Positions 1 to 7,275 are shown, counted from the first letter of the stretch. The stretch is 14,058 nt of DNA from Bacteroidota bacterium (GCA_023251595.1 JAHEYM010000049.1:1-14058); one strand, 5' to 3'. Notes: generated by a model from the letters alone, not told the origin. Translations and numbers: made by a program.

Positions 1-110
1 AAGCTAAAAAAGATTTCTCAACTTCAGATAAACTTCGGGATGAATTAAAGAAAATCAATATTCAAATTAAAGATGATAAAGAGGGCACAAGGTGGAGTTA
101 TGAAAAATAA
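1..110 (+). CDS. cysS: Cysteinyl-tRNA synthetase, C-terminal end only
   Basis: This is the last 35 codons of a gene that enters from the left edge, with the first complete codon at position 3 and TAA at 108-110. The peptide contains SDKLRDELKKINIQIKDD followed by KEGTRWSYEK. That is the typical end of bacterial cysteinyl-tRNA synthetase, where the anticodon-binding helical domain closes with an (S)DxIRdeL...I.I.D...GT.W signature. The enzyme charges tRNA-Cys with cysteine in the cytoplasm. The active-site motifs lie outside the window, so the call rests on this tail alone. The stop codon lies inside the next gene (11-bp overlap), which suggests translational coupling. A different protein with a similar tail is unlikely but cannot be excluded. 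Confidence 0.82.
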   Translation, partial: AKKDFSTSDKLRDELKKINIQIKDDKEGTRWSYEK

Positions 111-1098
111 ATATAATTTCGGGGCTCTTTTAATTTTCAGTTTATCATTCATTCTAATTTCATGCAAAGGCGGAGGTGAACATCAGGTGAAAGATAATCC
201 TGTTGTAAAAACAAATCATATTCCGGCACCGGAATTTAATGCAGACTCGGCATATAATAATATTAAAACACAGGTTGCATTTGGTCCGAGAGTGTTAAGC
301 ACCACCGCTCATGATAATTGTGAAAAATATTTTACTGAGAAATTAAAAGCTTTGACGACAGATGTTGTTTTACAAAGAACAGAAGTTACCACATTCGATG
401 GAAAAAGACATCGAATCGTAAATATTATCGCATCCTTTTATCCCGAGATTGCAAATCGTGTTTTGCTTTGTTCTCATTGGGATACCAGACCATTTGCTGA
501 TCAGGATTCGGTCAGAAAAAAGGAACCGATTGACGGAGCGATTGATGGCGGAAGCGGTTGCGGAATATTGTTGGAAATTGCAAGACTCCTCCAAAAAAAC
601 AAACCCAATATCGGAGTAGATATAATATTATTGGATGCCGAAGATTATGGTCAACCTGAAGATAGTTTGTATCCCCCACAACAGAATACTTATGGGCTTG
701 GATCGCAATATTGGTCAACTAATCTCCACAAACCCGGATACTTTGCGAACTATGGAATTTTGTTAGATATGGTCGGTGCAAAAGGTTCGAGTTTTACGAT
801 GGAAGGTTTTTCAATGCAGTATGCTTCAGCGATCGTAAAAAAGGTTTGGGATATCGGTTCACGTTTGGGGTATTCTGATTATTTCCAATATACAAATACA
901 AATTCCATTTATGACGATCATTATTATATAAATCCAAACACACATATTCCAACGATCGATATAAATGATTATGCAGTCAAAACGAAATCTCATTTTGGTG
1001 CATACTGGCACACGCATCAGGATAACATGGAAATGGTAGACACCAAAACACTTAAGGCGGTTGGACAAACTCTCATGGAAGTACTTTTTTCAGAATAA
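100..1098 (+). CDS. M28-family glutaminyl cyclase-like lipoprotein
   Basis: A 332-residue zinc hydrolase-fold protein, probably a type II glutaminyl-peptide cyclotransferase (QC) that turns N-terminal Gln into pyroglutamate on exported proteins. Residues 1-21 are a lipoprotein signal peptide ending in lipobox LISC, with Cys22 the predicted lipidated residue. The following KGGGE lacks the acidic surface-export signal, so I infer a periplasm-facing lipoprotein. Visible M28/QC motifs are SHWDTRP (H126, D128), DGAIDGGSG (D149), LLDAED (E181, D182), LLDMVG (D223) and YWHTHQDN (W303, H304). Asp149, Asp182 and His304 would be the zinc ligands and Glu181 the general acid/base, by analogy with human QC. 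ATG at 100 is chosen over the in-frame ATG at 73 because it begins the signal peptide directly and has GGTGGAG just upstream. It overlaps cysS by 11 bp and abuts polA. An M28 aminopeptidase is the alternative. Confidence 0.82.
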   Translation: MKNKYNFGALLIFSLSFILISCKGGGEHQVKDNPVVKTNHIPAPEFNADSAYNNIKTQVAFGPRVLSTTAHDNCEKYFTEKLKALTTDVVLQRTEVTTFDGKRHRIVNIIASFYPEIANRVLLCSHWDTRPFADQDSVRKKEPIDGAIDGGSGCGILLEIARLLQKNKPNIGVDIILLDAEDYGQPEDSLYPPQQNTYGLGSQYWSTNLHKPGYFANYGILLDMVGAKGSSFTMEGFSMQYASAIVKKVWDIGSRLGYSDYFQYTNTNSIYDDHYYINPNTHIPTIDINDYAVKTKSHFGAYWHTHQDNMEMVDTKTLKAVGQTLMEVLFSE

Positions 1099-3915
1099 AT
1101 GATAACCTCAAATCACCCAAAAAAACTTTTTCTTCTCGATGGAATGGCATTAATATATCGTGCCTATTTTGCATTTGCAAAAAACCCGAGAGTTAATTCA
1201 AAAGGACTCAATACATCTGCAATGTTTGGATTTACGAACACCTTGCTTGATGTATTGAAGAAAGAAAAACCTTCTCACATTGCAGTTGTTTTCGATACGC
1301 AGGCGCCAACAGAGCGCCATACGGATTATGAGCATTACAAAGCACACAGACAGGCGATGCCCGAAGATCTTGTAAAGTCTATTCCATATATCAAAGAATT
1401 AGTTCGTGCTTTTAATATTCCATCTCTTGAGAAAGACGGTTTTGAGGCAGACGACGTGATTGGAACCCTTGCAAAGAAAGCAGAGAAGGCAGGATTTCTA
1501 ACCTACATGATGACACCCGACAAAGACTTCGGACAATTGGTTTCAGATCATATATATATATACCGACCTGCAAGTTTTGGAAACGATGCACACATTCTTG
1601 GAATTAAAGAAGTGCTGGAAAAATTCCATATAAAAGACATCGACCAGGTTCGTGATGTTCTTGGTATTTGGGGTGACAGTTCAGATAACATTCCGGGAAT
1701 TCCGGGTTTTGGAGAAAAGACAGCTCAGGAACTTCTCGAAAAATTCGGGAATATTGAAACCCTGATTGCACGAGCTGATGAATTAAAAGAAAAACAAAGA
1801 GACAAAGTAAAACAATTTGCAGATCAGGCAATTCTTTCAAAAAAACTTGCTACTATTATTACCAATGCACCCGTTGAATTTGATGAAAAATCCTTGATGC
1901 TTGAAGAACCTGATGAAGAAAAAATAAAAGCATTATTTGAAGAACTCGAATTCAAAACTTTGTTGAAAAGAGTTCTCGGTGATGGGATTGGGAAACCGAG
2001 AATTGGTAATCCGGAAGAAACAGAGGATGCAGAGAACAAAGAACAACGAGCAGAGAATTTGGAAGAGAATATCGAAGAAAATAAATCACATTCAAAGTCA
2101 CTAAAAACAATTCATGATATTCCACACAAATATATTCTGATTGAGACAAAAGAAAAACGAAAAGAACTTATCACGAAACTGAAACATTCCAAATCGTTTT
2201 GTTTTGATACAGAAACGACGGGAATCGATGCAAATCAGGCGGAGATAGTGGGTTTATCTTTTTCCATCGTTCCCCATGAAGCATATTATATTCCTTTTCC
2301 CGATCAGTATTCCGAAGCGCAGACGATATTAAAAGAATTTGAAGATGTATTCAGAGATGTGCATATTGAAAAGTCAGGACAAAATCTGAAATACGACATT
2401 ACTTTGCTGAAATGGTATGAGATTGAAGTGAGGGGTCCTTTGTTCGATACAATGCTTGCTCATTATCTGATCGATGCCGATTCACGTCATAATCTTAATT
2501 TGCTTGCAGAATTATATTTAAAATATTCGCCTGTTGAGATTGAAAGTCTGATTGGTGAAAAAAAAGGCGGACAAATAAGCATGCGTGATGTAGCCATCGA
2601 AAAAATTACAGAGTATGCTGCTGAGGATGCTGACATTGCACTTCAATTAAAAGAAAAACTATTACCCGAGCTCAAAGAAAAAAATGTACTGAAACTATTT
2701 AATGAAGTCGAGACGCCCTTGATACAGGTACTTGTTGATATGGAAACTGAGGGTGTTGCCATTGACAAAGATGTATTGAAAGAAATTTCTCTGGATCTTA
2801 CCAAATATATAGTTGATGTCGAAAAAGGTATTTACTCGGCTGCCGGAATGCAATTTAATATCGCTTCCCCAAAACAACTTGGGGATGTATTATTTGATGT
2901 ATTGAAGTTGGATGAAAATGCCAAAAGAACCAAAACAAAGCAATATGCGACCGGTGAAGAAGTTCTTTCGAAACTTGCTCATAAACATCCGGTAGTCGAT
3001 ATGATTCTCGATTATCGCGAATTAGTGAAATTAAAAAATACCTATGTGGATACACTTCCTGAAATGGTTAATCCACGCACAGGTCGCATTCATACTTCAT
3101 TTGCACAAGCAGTAGCCGCAACCGGTCGACTGAGTTCGAATAATCCCAATTTGCAGAATATTCCGATCCGGACAGAAAGAGGAAGAGAAATTCGAAAAGC
3201 ATTTGTAGCTCGTAGCAATAAATTTATTTTACTATCTGCCGATTATTCACAAATCGAATTACGCATCGTTGCGGAGATGGCGAAAGATGCATCAATGGCA
3301 GAAGATTTCAGAAACAAGGTAGATATACATACTTCAACCGCTTCAAAGGTTTATGGAATTCCGCTCAAAGAAGTGACATCCGAAATGCGTCGTAATGCGA
3401 AGATGGTGAACTTCGGAATTATATATGGAATTTCTGCATTCGGACTTTCACAACGTCTGAATATTCCACGTAAAGAAGCAGCATTTATTATTGAACAATA
3501 CTTCAAACAATATCCATCTATTAAAAATTATATGGAAAATAGTATTGCCACAGCGAGAGAAAAAGGTTATGTCGAAACGATGCTCGGCCGTAGAAGATAT
3601 TTACGCGATATTAATTCTGCAAATGCCGTGGTCAGAGGCTTTGCAGAACGAAATGCCATCAATGCGCCGATACAGGGAACCGCTGCGGATATGATTAAAG
3701 TGGCGATGATAAATATTCATCACGATTTGAAAAAACAAAAGTTCAAAACCAAAATGACTTTGCAAGTGCATGACGAACTTCTTTTTGATGTTCCGAAAGA
3801 TGAGCTTGAAGATATAAAACCATTCATCGCAGATCGGATGAAAAATGCAATTCCGATGACCGTTCCAATAGAAGTGGAAATGGGTTCCGGAAAAAATTGG
3901 TTGGAAGCACACTGA
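1099..3915 (+). CDS. polA: DNA polymerase I
   Basis: A 938-residue, three-domain DNA polymerase I for Okazaki fragment maturation and repair synthesis. The 5'-nuclease domain (about 8-295) has FEADDVIG (116-123), TPDKDFG and GDSSDNIPGIPGFGEKTA (192-209). The 3'-5' exonuclease (about 345-520) keeps all acidic residues: DTE (D370, E372), NLKYD (D433) and YxxxD (Y506, D510), so proofreading should work, unlike in Taq. The polymerase domain has motif A with D715 (SADYSQIELR), motif B RRNAKMVNFGIIYG (764-777, with K768, F772 and Y776), and motif C VHDE (D892, E893). Phe772 is the usual ddNTP-discriminating residue. A Glu-rich linker (about 306-334) joins the first two domains and contains a heptamer-like tract. 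ATG directly follows the upstream TAA with no spacer, so translation is probably coupled to the lipoprotein gene. Confidence 0.98.
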   Translation: MITSNHPKKLFLLDGMALIYRAYFAFAKNPRVNSKGLNTSAMFGFTNTLLDVLKKEKPSHIAVVFDTQAPTERHTDYEHYKAHRQAMPEDLVKSIPYIKELVRAFNIPSLEKDGFEADDVIGTLAKKAEKAGFLTYMMTPDKDFGQLVSDHIYIYRPASFGNDAHILGIKEVLEKFHIKDIDQVRDVLGIWGDSSDNIPGIPGFGEKTAQELLEKFGNIETLIARADELKEKQRDKVKQFADQAILSKKLATIITNAPVEFDEKSLMLEEPDEEKIKALFEELEFKTLLKRVLGDGIGKPRIGNPEETEDAENKEQRAENLEENIEENKSHSKSLKTIHDIPHKYILIETKEKRKELITKLKHSKSFCFDTETTGIDANQAEIVGLSFSIVPHEAYYIPFPDQYSEAQTILKEFEDVFRDVHIEKSGQNLKYDITLLKWYEIEVRGPLFDTMLAHYLIDADSRHNLNLLAELYLKYSPVEIESLIGEKKGGQISMRDVAIEKITEYAAEDADIALQLKEKLLPELKEKNVLKLFNEVETPLIQVLVDMETEGVAIDKDVLKEISLDLTKYIVDVEKGIYSAAGMQFNIASPKQLGDVLFDVLKLDENAKRTKTKQYATGEEVLSKLAHKHPVVDMILDYRELVKLKNTYVDTLPEMVNPRTGRIHTSFAQAVAATGRLSSNNPNLQNIPIRTERGREIRKAFVARSNKFILLSADYSQIELRIVAEMAKDASMAEDFRNKVDIHTSTASKVYGIPLKEVTSEMRRNAKMVNFGIIYGISAFGLSQRLNIPRKEAAFIIEQYFKQYPSIKNYMENSIATAREKGYVETMLGRRRYLRDINSANAVVRGFAERNAINAPIQGTAADMIKVAMINIHHDLKKQKFKTKMTLQVHDELLFDVPKDELEDIKPFIADRMKNAIPMTVPIEVEMGSGKNWLEAH
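2021..2057 (+). repeat. Heptamer-like tract in the polA linker
   Basis: Within the codons for the Glu-rich linker of PolA (about residues 308-320) the DNA reads CAGAGGA, a 2-base TG break, then CAGAGAA, CAAAGAA, CAACGAG and CAGAGAA. The unit is 7 bp and each copy starts with CA. CAAAGAA differs by one base from the CAATGAA unit of the array after polA. The copies are imperfect and the region is purine-rich for coding reasons (many GAA/GAG codons), so a chance origin is a serious alternative. Confidence 0.3.
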
Positions 3916-3999
3916 CAATTAACAATGAACAATTAACAATTAACAATGAACAATTAACAATGAACAATTAACAATGAACAATTAACAATGAATAATTAA
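3916..3999 (+). repeat. Tandem 7-bp repeat array, CAATTAA/CAATGAA
   Basis: Immediately after the polA stop there are eleven perfect heptamers (3916-3992) plus one diverged unit, TAATTAA (3993-3999). Two unit variants occur, A = CAATTAA and B = CAATGAA, in the order A B A A B A B A B A B A'. The array is therefore mostly a 14-bp AB repeat with one extra A at 3930-3936. There are no spacers and no dyad able to form a stable hairpin. Because 7 is not a multiple of 3, TAA and TGA stops fall in every forward frame. It occupies nearly the whole spacer between polA and the ribosome binding site of the transporter gene. Confidence 0.95.
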
Positions 4000-4005
4000 A
4001 GAGGA
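3998..4005 (+). promoter_or_regulatory. Ribosome binding site supporting a TTG start
   Basis: AAAGAGGA lies 7 bases before TTG at 4013. A clear purine-rich Shine-Dalgarno sequence is worth noting because other genes in the window lack one. It decides the otherwise doubtful start of the transporter. The next in-frame ATG would begin at about residue 40, inside the first membrane helix. Confidence 0.65.
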
Positions 4006-4012
4006 ATAATTT

Positions 4013-5290
4013 TTGGCGAATAATAAACAAAATAATTCAGAAATAAAGCACGACCCTTACGCTGCATTCCGGTATAAAGAATTTCGTTATTTTGTTCTTG
4101 CCCGGCTTCTTCTCACTATCGGTATACAAATGCAAGGGGTCATTATCGGATGGCAAATTTACGACATTACTCACGATCTTTATTCTTTAGGCTTAGTCGG
4201 ACTTGCAGAAGCTATTCCTTTTATCGCAGTTGTGTTGTATGGAGGGCATCTGGCCGATATCATCAGTCGCAAAAAACAAATCATTAATTCCGTGAGTTTA
4301 TTTTTGACGGCTTCGATTTTTCTTTTGCTGATGTCATCAAATATAAATATATTAAATATCGGAACAAGTACATGGCCTATGTACGTCGTCATAGCACTGA
4401 CAGGAATCGCCAGAGGATTTGCAGCGCCCGCATATAATTCATTTTATCCTCAGCTTGTAAAAAAAGAAGATTATCAGAACAGTTCAGCTTGGAATAGTAC
4501 ATCGTGGCAAGCAGGCGCAGTTTCAGGTCCGGCCATGGGAGGATTAATTTACGGATTTTTCGGAGTGACTATTGCGTATAGTGTCGTTGCAACATTCATT
4601 CTGATTTCCATTTTTTGTATAATATTAATTAAGGAAAAACCAACCTATCCCAAAAAAGCAGGTGAAACTTTAACTGAAAGTTTAAAGGGTGGATTTAGGT
4701 TTGTTTGGAAAAGTCAGATTCTTCTGGCTGCATTATCACTCGATTTATTCGCCGTATTTTTTGGAGGAGCAACAGCAATGCTTCCCGCTTTTGCAAAAGA
4801 TATTCTTTTTATCGGTCCCGAGGGCCTTGGCTATTTACGCGCAGCACCAGCGTTGGGTGCGGTGATTATGGCACTTGTGCTCGCGACACGCAGACCAATG
4901 AAACACGCAGGACGTTCACTTCTGCTCGCGATCGCGGGTTTCGGATTATGTATGATTTGTTTTGCATTGTCTAAATCTTTCATTCTTTCATTTGCATTGC
5001 TTGCTATCTCAGGCGCTCTTGACAATATATCAGTTCTGATTCGGTCAACCATTCTTCAACTCACAACACCCGACGAAATGCGGGGAAGAGTTTCTTCCAT
5101 CTCCAGCATTTTTATCGGTTCATCGAACGAGATTGGTGCATTTGAATCCGGGTTCGCGGCAAAATTAATGGGACTCATTCCATCTGTCATATTTGGCGGA
5201 TGTATGACGCTCGTGGTTGTTGTTATTAGCGGAAAATATGCACCGAAATTGCTGAAATTAAATTTGAGAAAAAGTGTCGGTAGCTTTTGA
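4013..5290 (+). CDS. MFS transporter (MFS_3 / EntS-like)
   Basis: A 425-residue polytopic inner-membrane protein of the major facilitator superfamily, probably a proton-driven exporter. A short polar N-terminus (1-25) is followed by long hydrophobic segments compatible with about 12 helices. The signature between helices 2 and 3 is GGHLADIISRKK (77-88), the MFS motif A with the conserved Asp82 and basic RKK. The overall pattern, including FRYKEFRYFVLAR at the start and the SSWNSTSWQAGAVSGPAMGG region, resembles the MFS_3 family that includes enterobactin exporter EntS. No siderophore gene is nearby, so the substrate is unknown. The TTG start is supported by the ribosome binding site at 3998. 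No promoter is visible in the heptamer array, so it may be read through from polA. Start confidence is lower than family confidence. Confidence 0.88.
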   Translation: MANNKQNNSEIKHDPYAAFRYKEFRYFVLARLLLTIGIQMQGVIIGWQIYDITHDLYSLGLVGLAEAIPFIAVVLYGGHLADIISRKKQIINSVSLFLTASIFLLLMSSNINILNIGTSTWPMYVVIALTGIARGFAAPAYNSFYPQLVKKEDYQNSSAWNSTSWQAGAVSGPAMGGLIYGFFGVTIAYSVVATFILISIFCIILIKEKPTYPKKAGETLTESLKGGFRFVWKSQILLAALSLDLFAVFFGGATAMLPAFAKDILFIGPEGLGYLRAAPALGAVIMALVLATRRPMKHAGRSLLLAIAGFGLCMICFALSKSFILSFALLAISGALDNISVLIRSTILQLTTPDEMRGRVSSISSIFIGSSNEIGAFESGFAAKLMGLIPSVIFGGCMTLVVVVISGKYAPKLLKLNLRKSVGSF

Positions 5291-5304
5291 GACGTTAGAG
5301 AAGG

Positions 5305-5336
5305 TTGGATTTAGTCAAATATTTTTACTACTTTTG
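5305..5336 (+). promoter_or_regulatory. Bacteroidota-type promoter for the GNAT-aminotransferase pair
   Basis: TTG at 5305-5307 (-33 element) is followed after 21 bases by TACTTTTG at 5329-5336, a full match to the Bacteroidota -7 consensus TAnnTTTG. Transcription would begin at about 5341-5343, leaving a leader of only about a dozen A/T-rich bases before ATG at 5355. No Shine-Dalgarno sequence is visible, as is common in this phylum. Confidence 0.65.
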
Positions 5337-5354
5337 TATTCCCAAAATTAATCT

Positions 5355-5852
5355 ATGGTCAACATTCGTCCGGCAACAATAGCAGATTTGCATTCAATTA
5401 CTGAAATATATAATGAAGCAATTCTTAACACTGCAGCCACATTTTATTACGAACCATTAAGTTATGAATCGCAGGCAACATGGTTCAACTGGCACGGCAA
5501 TAAATATCCAATTATTGTTGCCGAATCAAATGGCGCTGTCGTAGGTTGGGCGGCACTCAATAAATTTTCGGACAGACAAGGATATGATCATACAGGCGAA
5601 ATATCTTTTTATGTTCATCACGAATGGAGAGGGAAAGGAATCGGATCAGACTTATTACAGATGCTGACACTCGAAAGTGAAGAGGCAGGATTTCATACCA
5701 TCATCTCAAGAATATCTGATGGAAATGACGTTAGTATTCACCTTCATGAAAAACTTGGTTATAAATTAATTGGAACGATGAAGGAAGCAGGACTAAAGTT
5801 CGATAAATGGTGGGATGTTCATCTATTACAAATTGTATTTAAACCGGAATGA
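5355..5852 (+). CDS. GNAT N-acetyltransferase, PAT/MnaT-like
   Basis: A 165-residue single-domain GNAT that transfers acetyl from acetyl-CoA to an amine, probably of a small amino acid-like substrate in the cytoplasm. The start IRPATIADLHSITEIYNEAI is typical of the phosphinothricin acetyltransferase/MnaT (YncA) branch. GNAT motif A is WRGKGIGSDLL (91-101), the pyrophosphate-binding R/QxxGxG loop. Asn124 and the SIHLHEKLGY segment (127-136) match the family's C-terminal motif. MnaT-type enzymes acetylate methionine sulfone, methionine sulfoximine or related compounds. The overlapping downstream gene looks like a methionine aminotransferase, which makes a methionine-like substrate a reasonable inference but not a demonstrated one. 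It is the first gene after the promoter at 5305-5336. Confidence 0.87.
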   Translation: MVNIRPATIADLHSITEIYNEAILNTAATFYYEPLSYESQATWFNWHGNKYPIIVAESNGAVVGWAALNKFSDRQGYDHTGEISFYVHHEWRGKGIGSDLLQMLTLESEEAGFHTIISRISDGNDVSIHLHEKLGYKLIGTMKEAGLKFDKWWDVHLLQIVFKPE

Positions 5853-7006
5853 TAAATTTTCCAGGCACACTCAGATCAAAATTACCAAGAGCAGGAACGA
5901 CCATATTTACGATCATGTCGGGCCTCGCAAATGAAGTCGGTGCGATAAATCTTTCTCAGGGATTTCCGAATTTTGAAACTTCACCTGAATTAATTTCTCT
6001 TGTAAATAAATATATGAAGAAGGGGCATAATCAATATGCTCCGATGGCGGGTATCATGTCTCTGCGTGAAGTTATTTCACAAAAAATGGAAGATACCTAT
6101 GGATTAAAATATGATCCGGAAACTGAGATCACAATCACTGCGGGCGGTACACAAGCAATTTATACAGCGATCTCTGCTGTTATTCATCCGGACGACGAAG
6201 TAATAGTATTTGAACCTGCTTATGATTGCTATGCGCCTGCAATAGAAATGAGTGGAGGAATTCCGGTTTATTCCCAACTTAAATCTCCTTTATATAATAT
6301 TGATTGGAATGAGGTGAAGAAATTAATTACGCCGAAAACACGGATGATTATGATTAATTCTCCACATAATCCCACGGGAGCAGTTTTAAATTCGAATGAT
6401 CTTTTACAACTCGAAAAAATTACGCGAAATACAGATATTATTATTTTGAGTGATGAAGTGTATGAGCATATTATTTTTGACGGTATAGAACATCAGAGCA
6501 TTGCGAAATACCCAAAACTCGCTGAACGAAGTTTTATAATTTTCTCTTTTGGAAAAACATATCACACCACAGGGTGGAAAACCGGATACTGTTTAGCCCC
6601 TGCAAATCTGATGACTGAATTCCGGAGAGTACATCAGTTTAATGTTTTTTGTGTGAACACACCAATTCAATATGCCGTCGCAGAGTATATGCAAAACAAA
6701 GATGCGTATTTAGAACTCGCTAATTTTTATCAAAAAAAACGCGATTATTTTACTTCCTTGTTAAAACAATCAAAATTTAAGTTCACTCCTGCCTCCGGTT
6801 CTTATTTTCAATTGTTAAATTATTCAAAAATAACGAACGAGAAGGACACTGACTATGCAATCCGACTTACGAAGGAGGTTGGAGTGGCTTCAGTCCCGAC
6901 TTCTGTTTTCTATCATAAACCCATCGACAATAAGATTTTACGATTCTGCTTCGCCAAAACGGACGAGACGCTCGAGAAAGCTGCGGAAAAGTTGTGTATC
7001 TTGTGA
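5849..7006 (+). CDS. ybdL: PLP-dependent methionine aminotransferase, YbdL type
   Basis: A 385-residue fold-type I aminotransferase (class I/II) that uses pyridoxal phosphate to move the amino group from methionine, or bulky hydrophobic/aromatic amino acids, to a 2-oxo acid. The Schiff-base lysine is K236 in SFGKTYHTTGWKTGYC, close to the E. coli YbdL motif. Other cofactor and substrate residues seen are N174 in SPHNPTG, D202 and Y205 in SDEVYE, and R365 in ILRFCFAK, which binds the substrate carboxylate. Length matches the roughly 386-residue family. Its ATG overlaps the GNAT stop as ATGA (5849-5852), so the two are translationally coupled. Kynurenine or glutamine transaminase K-like activity is an alternative, since the families are close. 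It ends about 35 bases before the tRNA terminator on the other strand. Confidence 0.92.
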   Translation: MINFPGTLRSKLPRAGTTIFTIMSGLANEVGAINLSQGFPNFETSPELISLVNKYMKKGHNQYAPMAGIMSLREVISQKMEDTYGLKYDPETEITITAGGTQAIYTAISAVIHPDDEVIVFEPAYDCYAPAIEMSGGIPVYSQLKSPLYNIDWNEVKKLITPKTRMIMINSPHNPTGAVLNSNDLLQLEKITRNTDIIILSDEVYEHIIFDGIEHQSIAKYPKLAERSFIIFSFGKTYHTTGWKTGYCLAPANLMTEFRRVHQFNVFCVNTPIQYAVAEYMQNKDAYLELANFYQKKRDYFTSLLKQSKFKFTPASGSYFQLLNYSKITNEKDTDYAIRLTKEVGVASVPTSVFYHKPIDNKILRFCFAKTDETLEKAAEKLCIL

Positions 7007-7040
7007 TGAGGTTAAACCATTGATGAGCATGGCGATTTTC

Positions 7041-7075
7041 GTAAAAAGAGAAAAGTCCCGCATAATATGCGAGAC
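7041..7075 (-). terminator. Intrinsic terminator of tRNA-Asn
   Basis: Read on the minus strand, the stem GTCTCGCAT (7075-7067) pairs with ATGCGGGAC (7063-7055) across an ATT loop: nine pairs including one G-U. TTTTCTCTTTTT follows immediately (7054-7043). It lies a few bases after the tRNA 3' end. The plus-strand reading has no T-run, so it should not terminate the aminotransferase transcript. Confidence 0.85.
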
Positions 7076-7080
7076 TCTCG

Positions 7081-7154
7081 CTCCCCCTCCTGGACTCGAA
7101 CCAGGGACCCTTTGATTAACAGTCAAATGCTCTAACCAACTGAGCTAAGGAGGA
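7081..7154 (-). tRNA. tRNA-Asn (anticodon GTT)
   Basis: The minus strand folds into a complete 74-nt cloverleaf. The acceptor stem is TCCTCCT/AGGGGGA with one G-U pair, discriminator base G at 7081. The D arm is GCTC/GAGC with a GG-containing loop. The anticodon arm is TTTGA-CTGTTAA-TCAAA, with anticodon GTT at plus positions 7118-7120. A 5-base variable loop (GGGTC) precedes the T arm CCTGG-TTCGAGT-CCAGG. GTT reads AAC/AAU, so it carries asparagine. The 3' CCA is not encoded and must be added by CCA-adding enzyme. It stands alone with its own promoter and terminator, not in a tRNA cluster. Confidence 0.97.
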
Positions 7155-7204
7155 ATATTTCGCCTTCTGTTTACTACATAAGCAGTATCCTAAAAGTCGG
7201 GATG

Positions 7205-7235
7205 CAAAAGTATGGAGTTTTCGGGATTCTGCCAA
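7205..7235 (-). promoter_or_regulatory. Promoter of tRNA-Asn
   Basis: On the minus strand TTG (7235-7233) is separated by 20 bases from TACTTTTG (7212-7205), a full match to the Bacteroidota TAnnTTTG -7 element with good -33 spacing. The expected transcription start is near 7198, giving a precursor with a 5' leader of about 45 nt before the tRNA at 7154. Confidence 0.7.
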
Positions 7236-7275
7236 GAAGATTTCAATATACTTCAATCTCATGAAGAATTTCCGA

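Noticed and set aside
73..99. Upstream in-frame ATG at 73 as start of the M28 lipoprotein
   Set aside because: It would put nine extra residues (MIKRAQGGV) before the lipoprotein signal peptide and overlap cysS further; ATG at 100 begins the signal directly and has a GGTGGAG motif just before it.
3601..3918. 105-codon minus-strand reading frame opposite the 3' end of polA
   Set aside because: It lies entirely opposite conserved polymerase motifs, shows no recognisable domain and has no promoter; it is a shadow of polA.
3916..3999. Possible CRISPR array or transposon end
   Set aside because: Units are 7 bp, directly adjacent and without spacers; there is no inverted terminal repeat, transposase or target-site duplication.
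5355..5852. Antibiotic or herbicide resistance gene (phosphinothricin acetyltransferase)
   Set aside because: The family resemblance is real, but chromosomal relatives are general amino acid-type N-acetyltransferases; nothing nearby suggests a resistance island.
6855..7126. Short reading frames on both strands across the tRNA-Asn (86 and 62 codons)
   Set aside because: They run through the tRNA cloverleaf and its terminator or the aminotransferase end; such peptides are typical spurious translations of tRNA genes.
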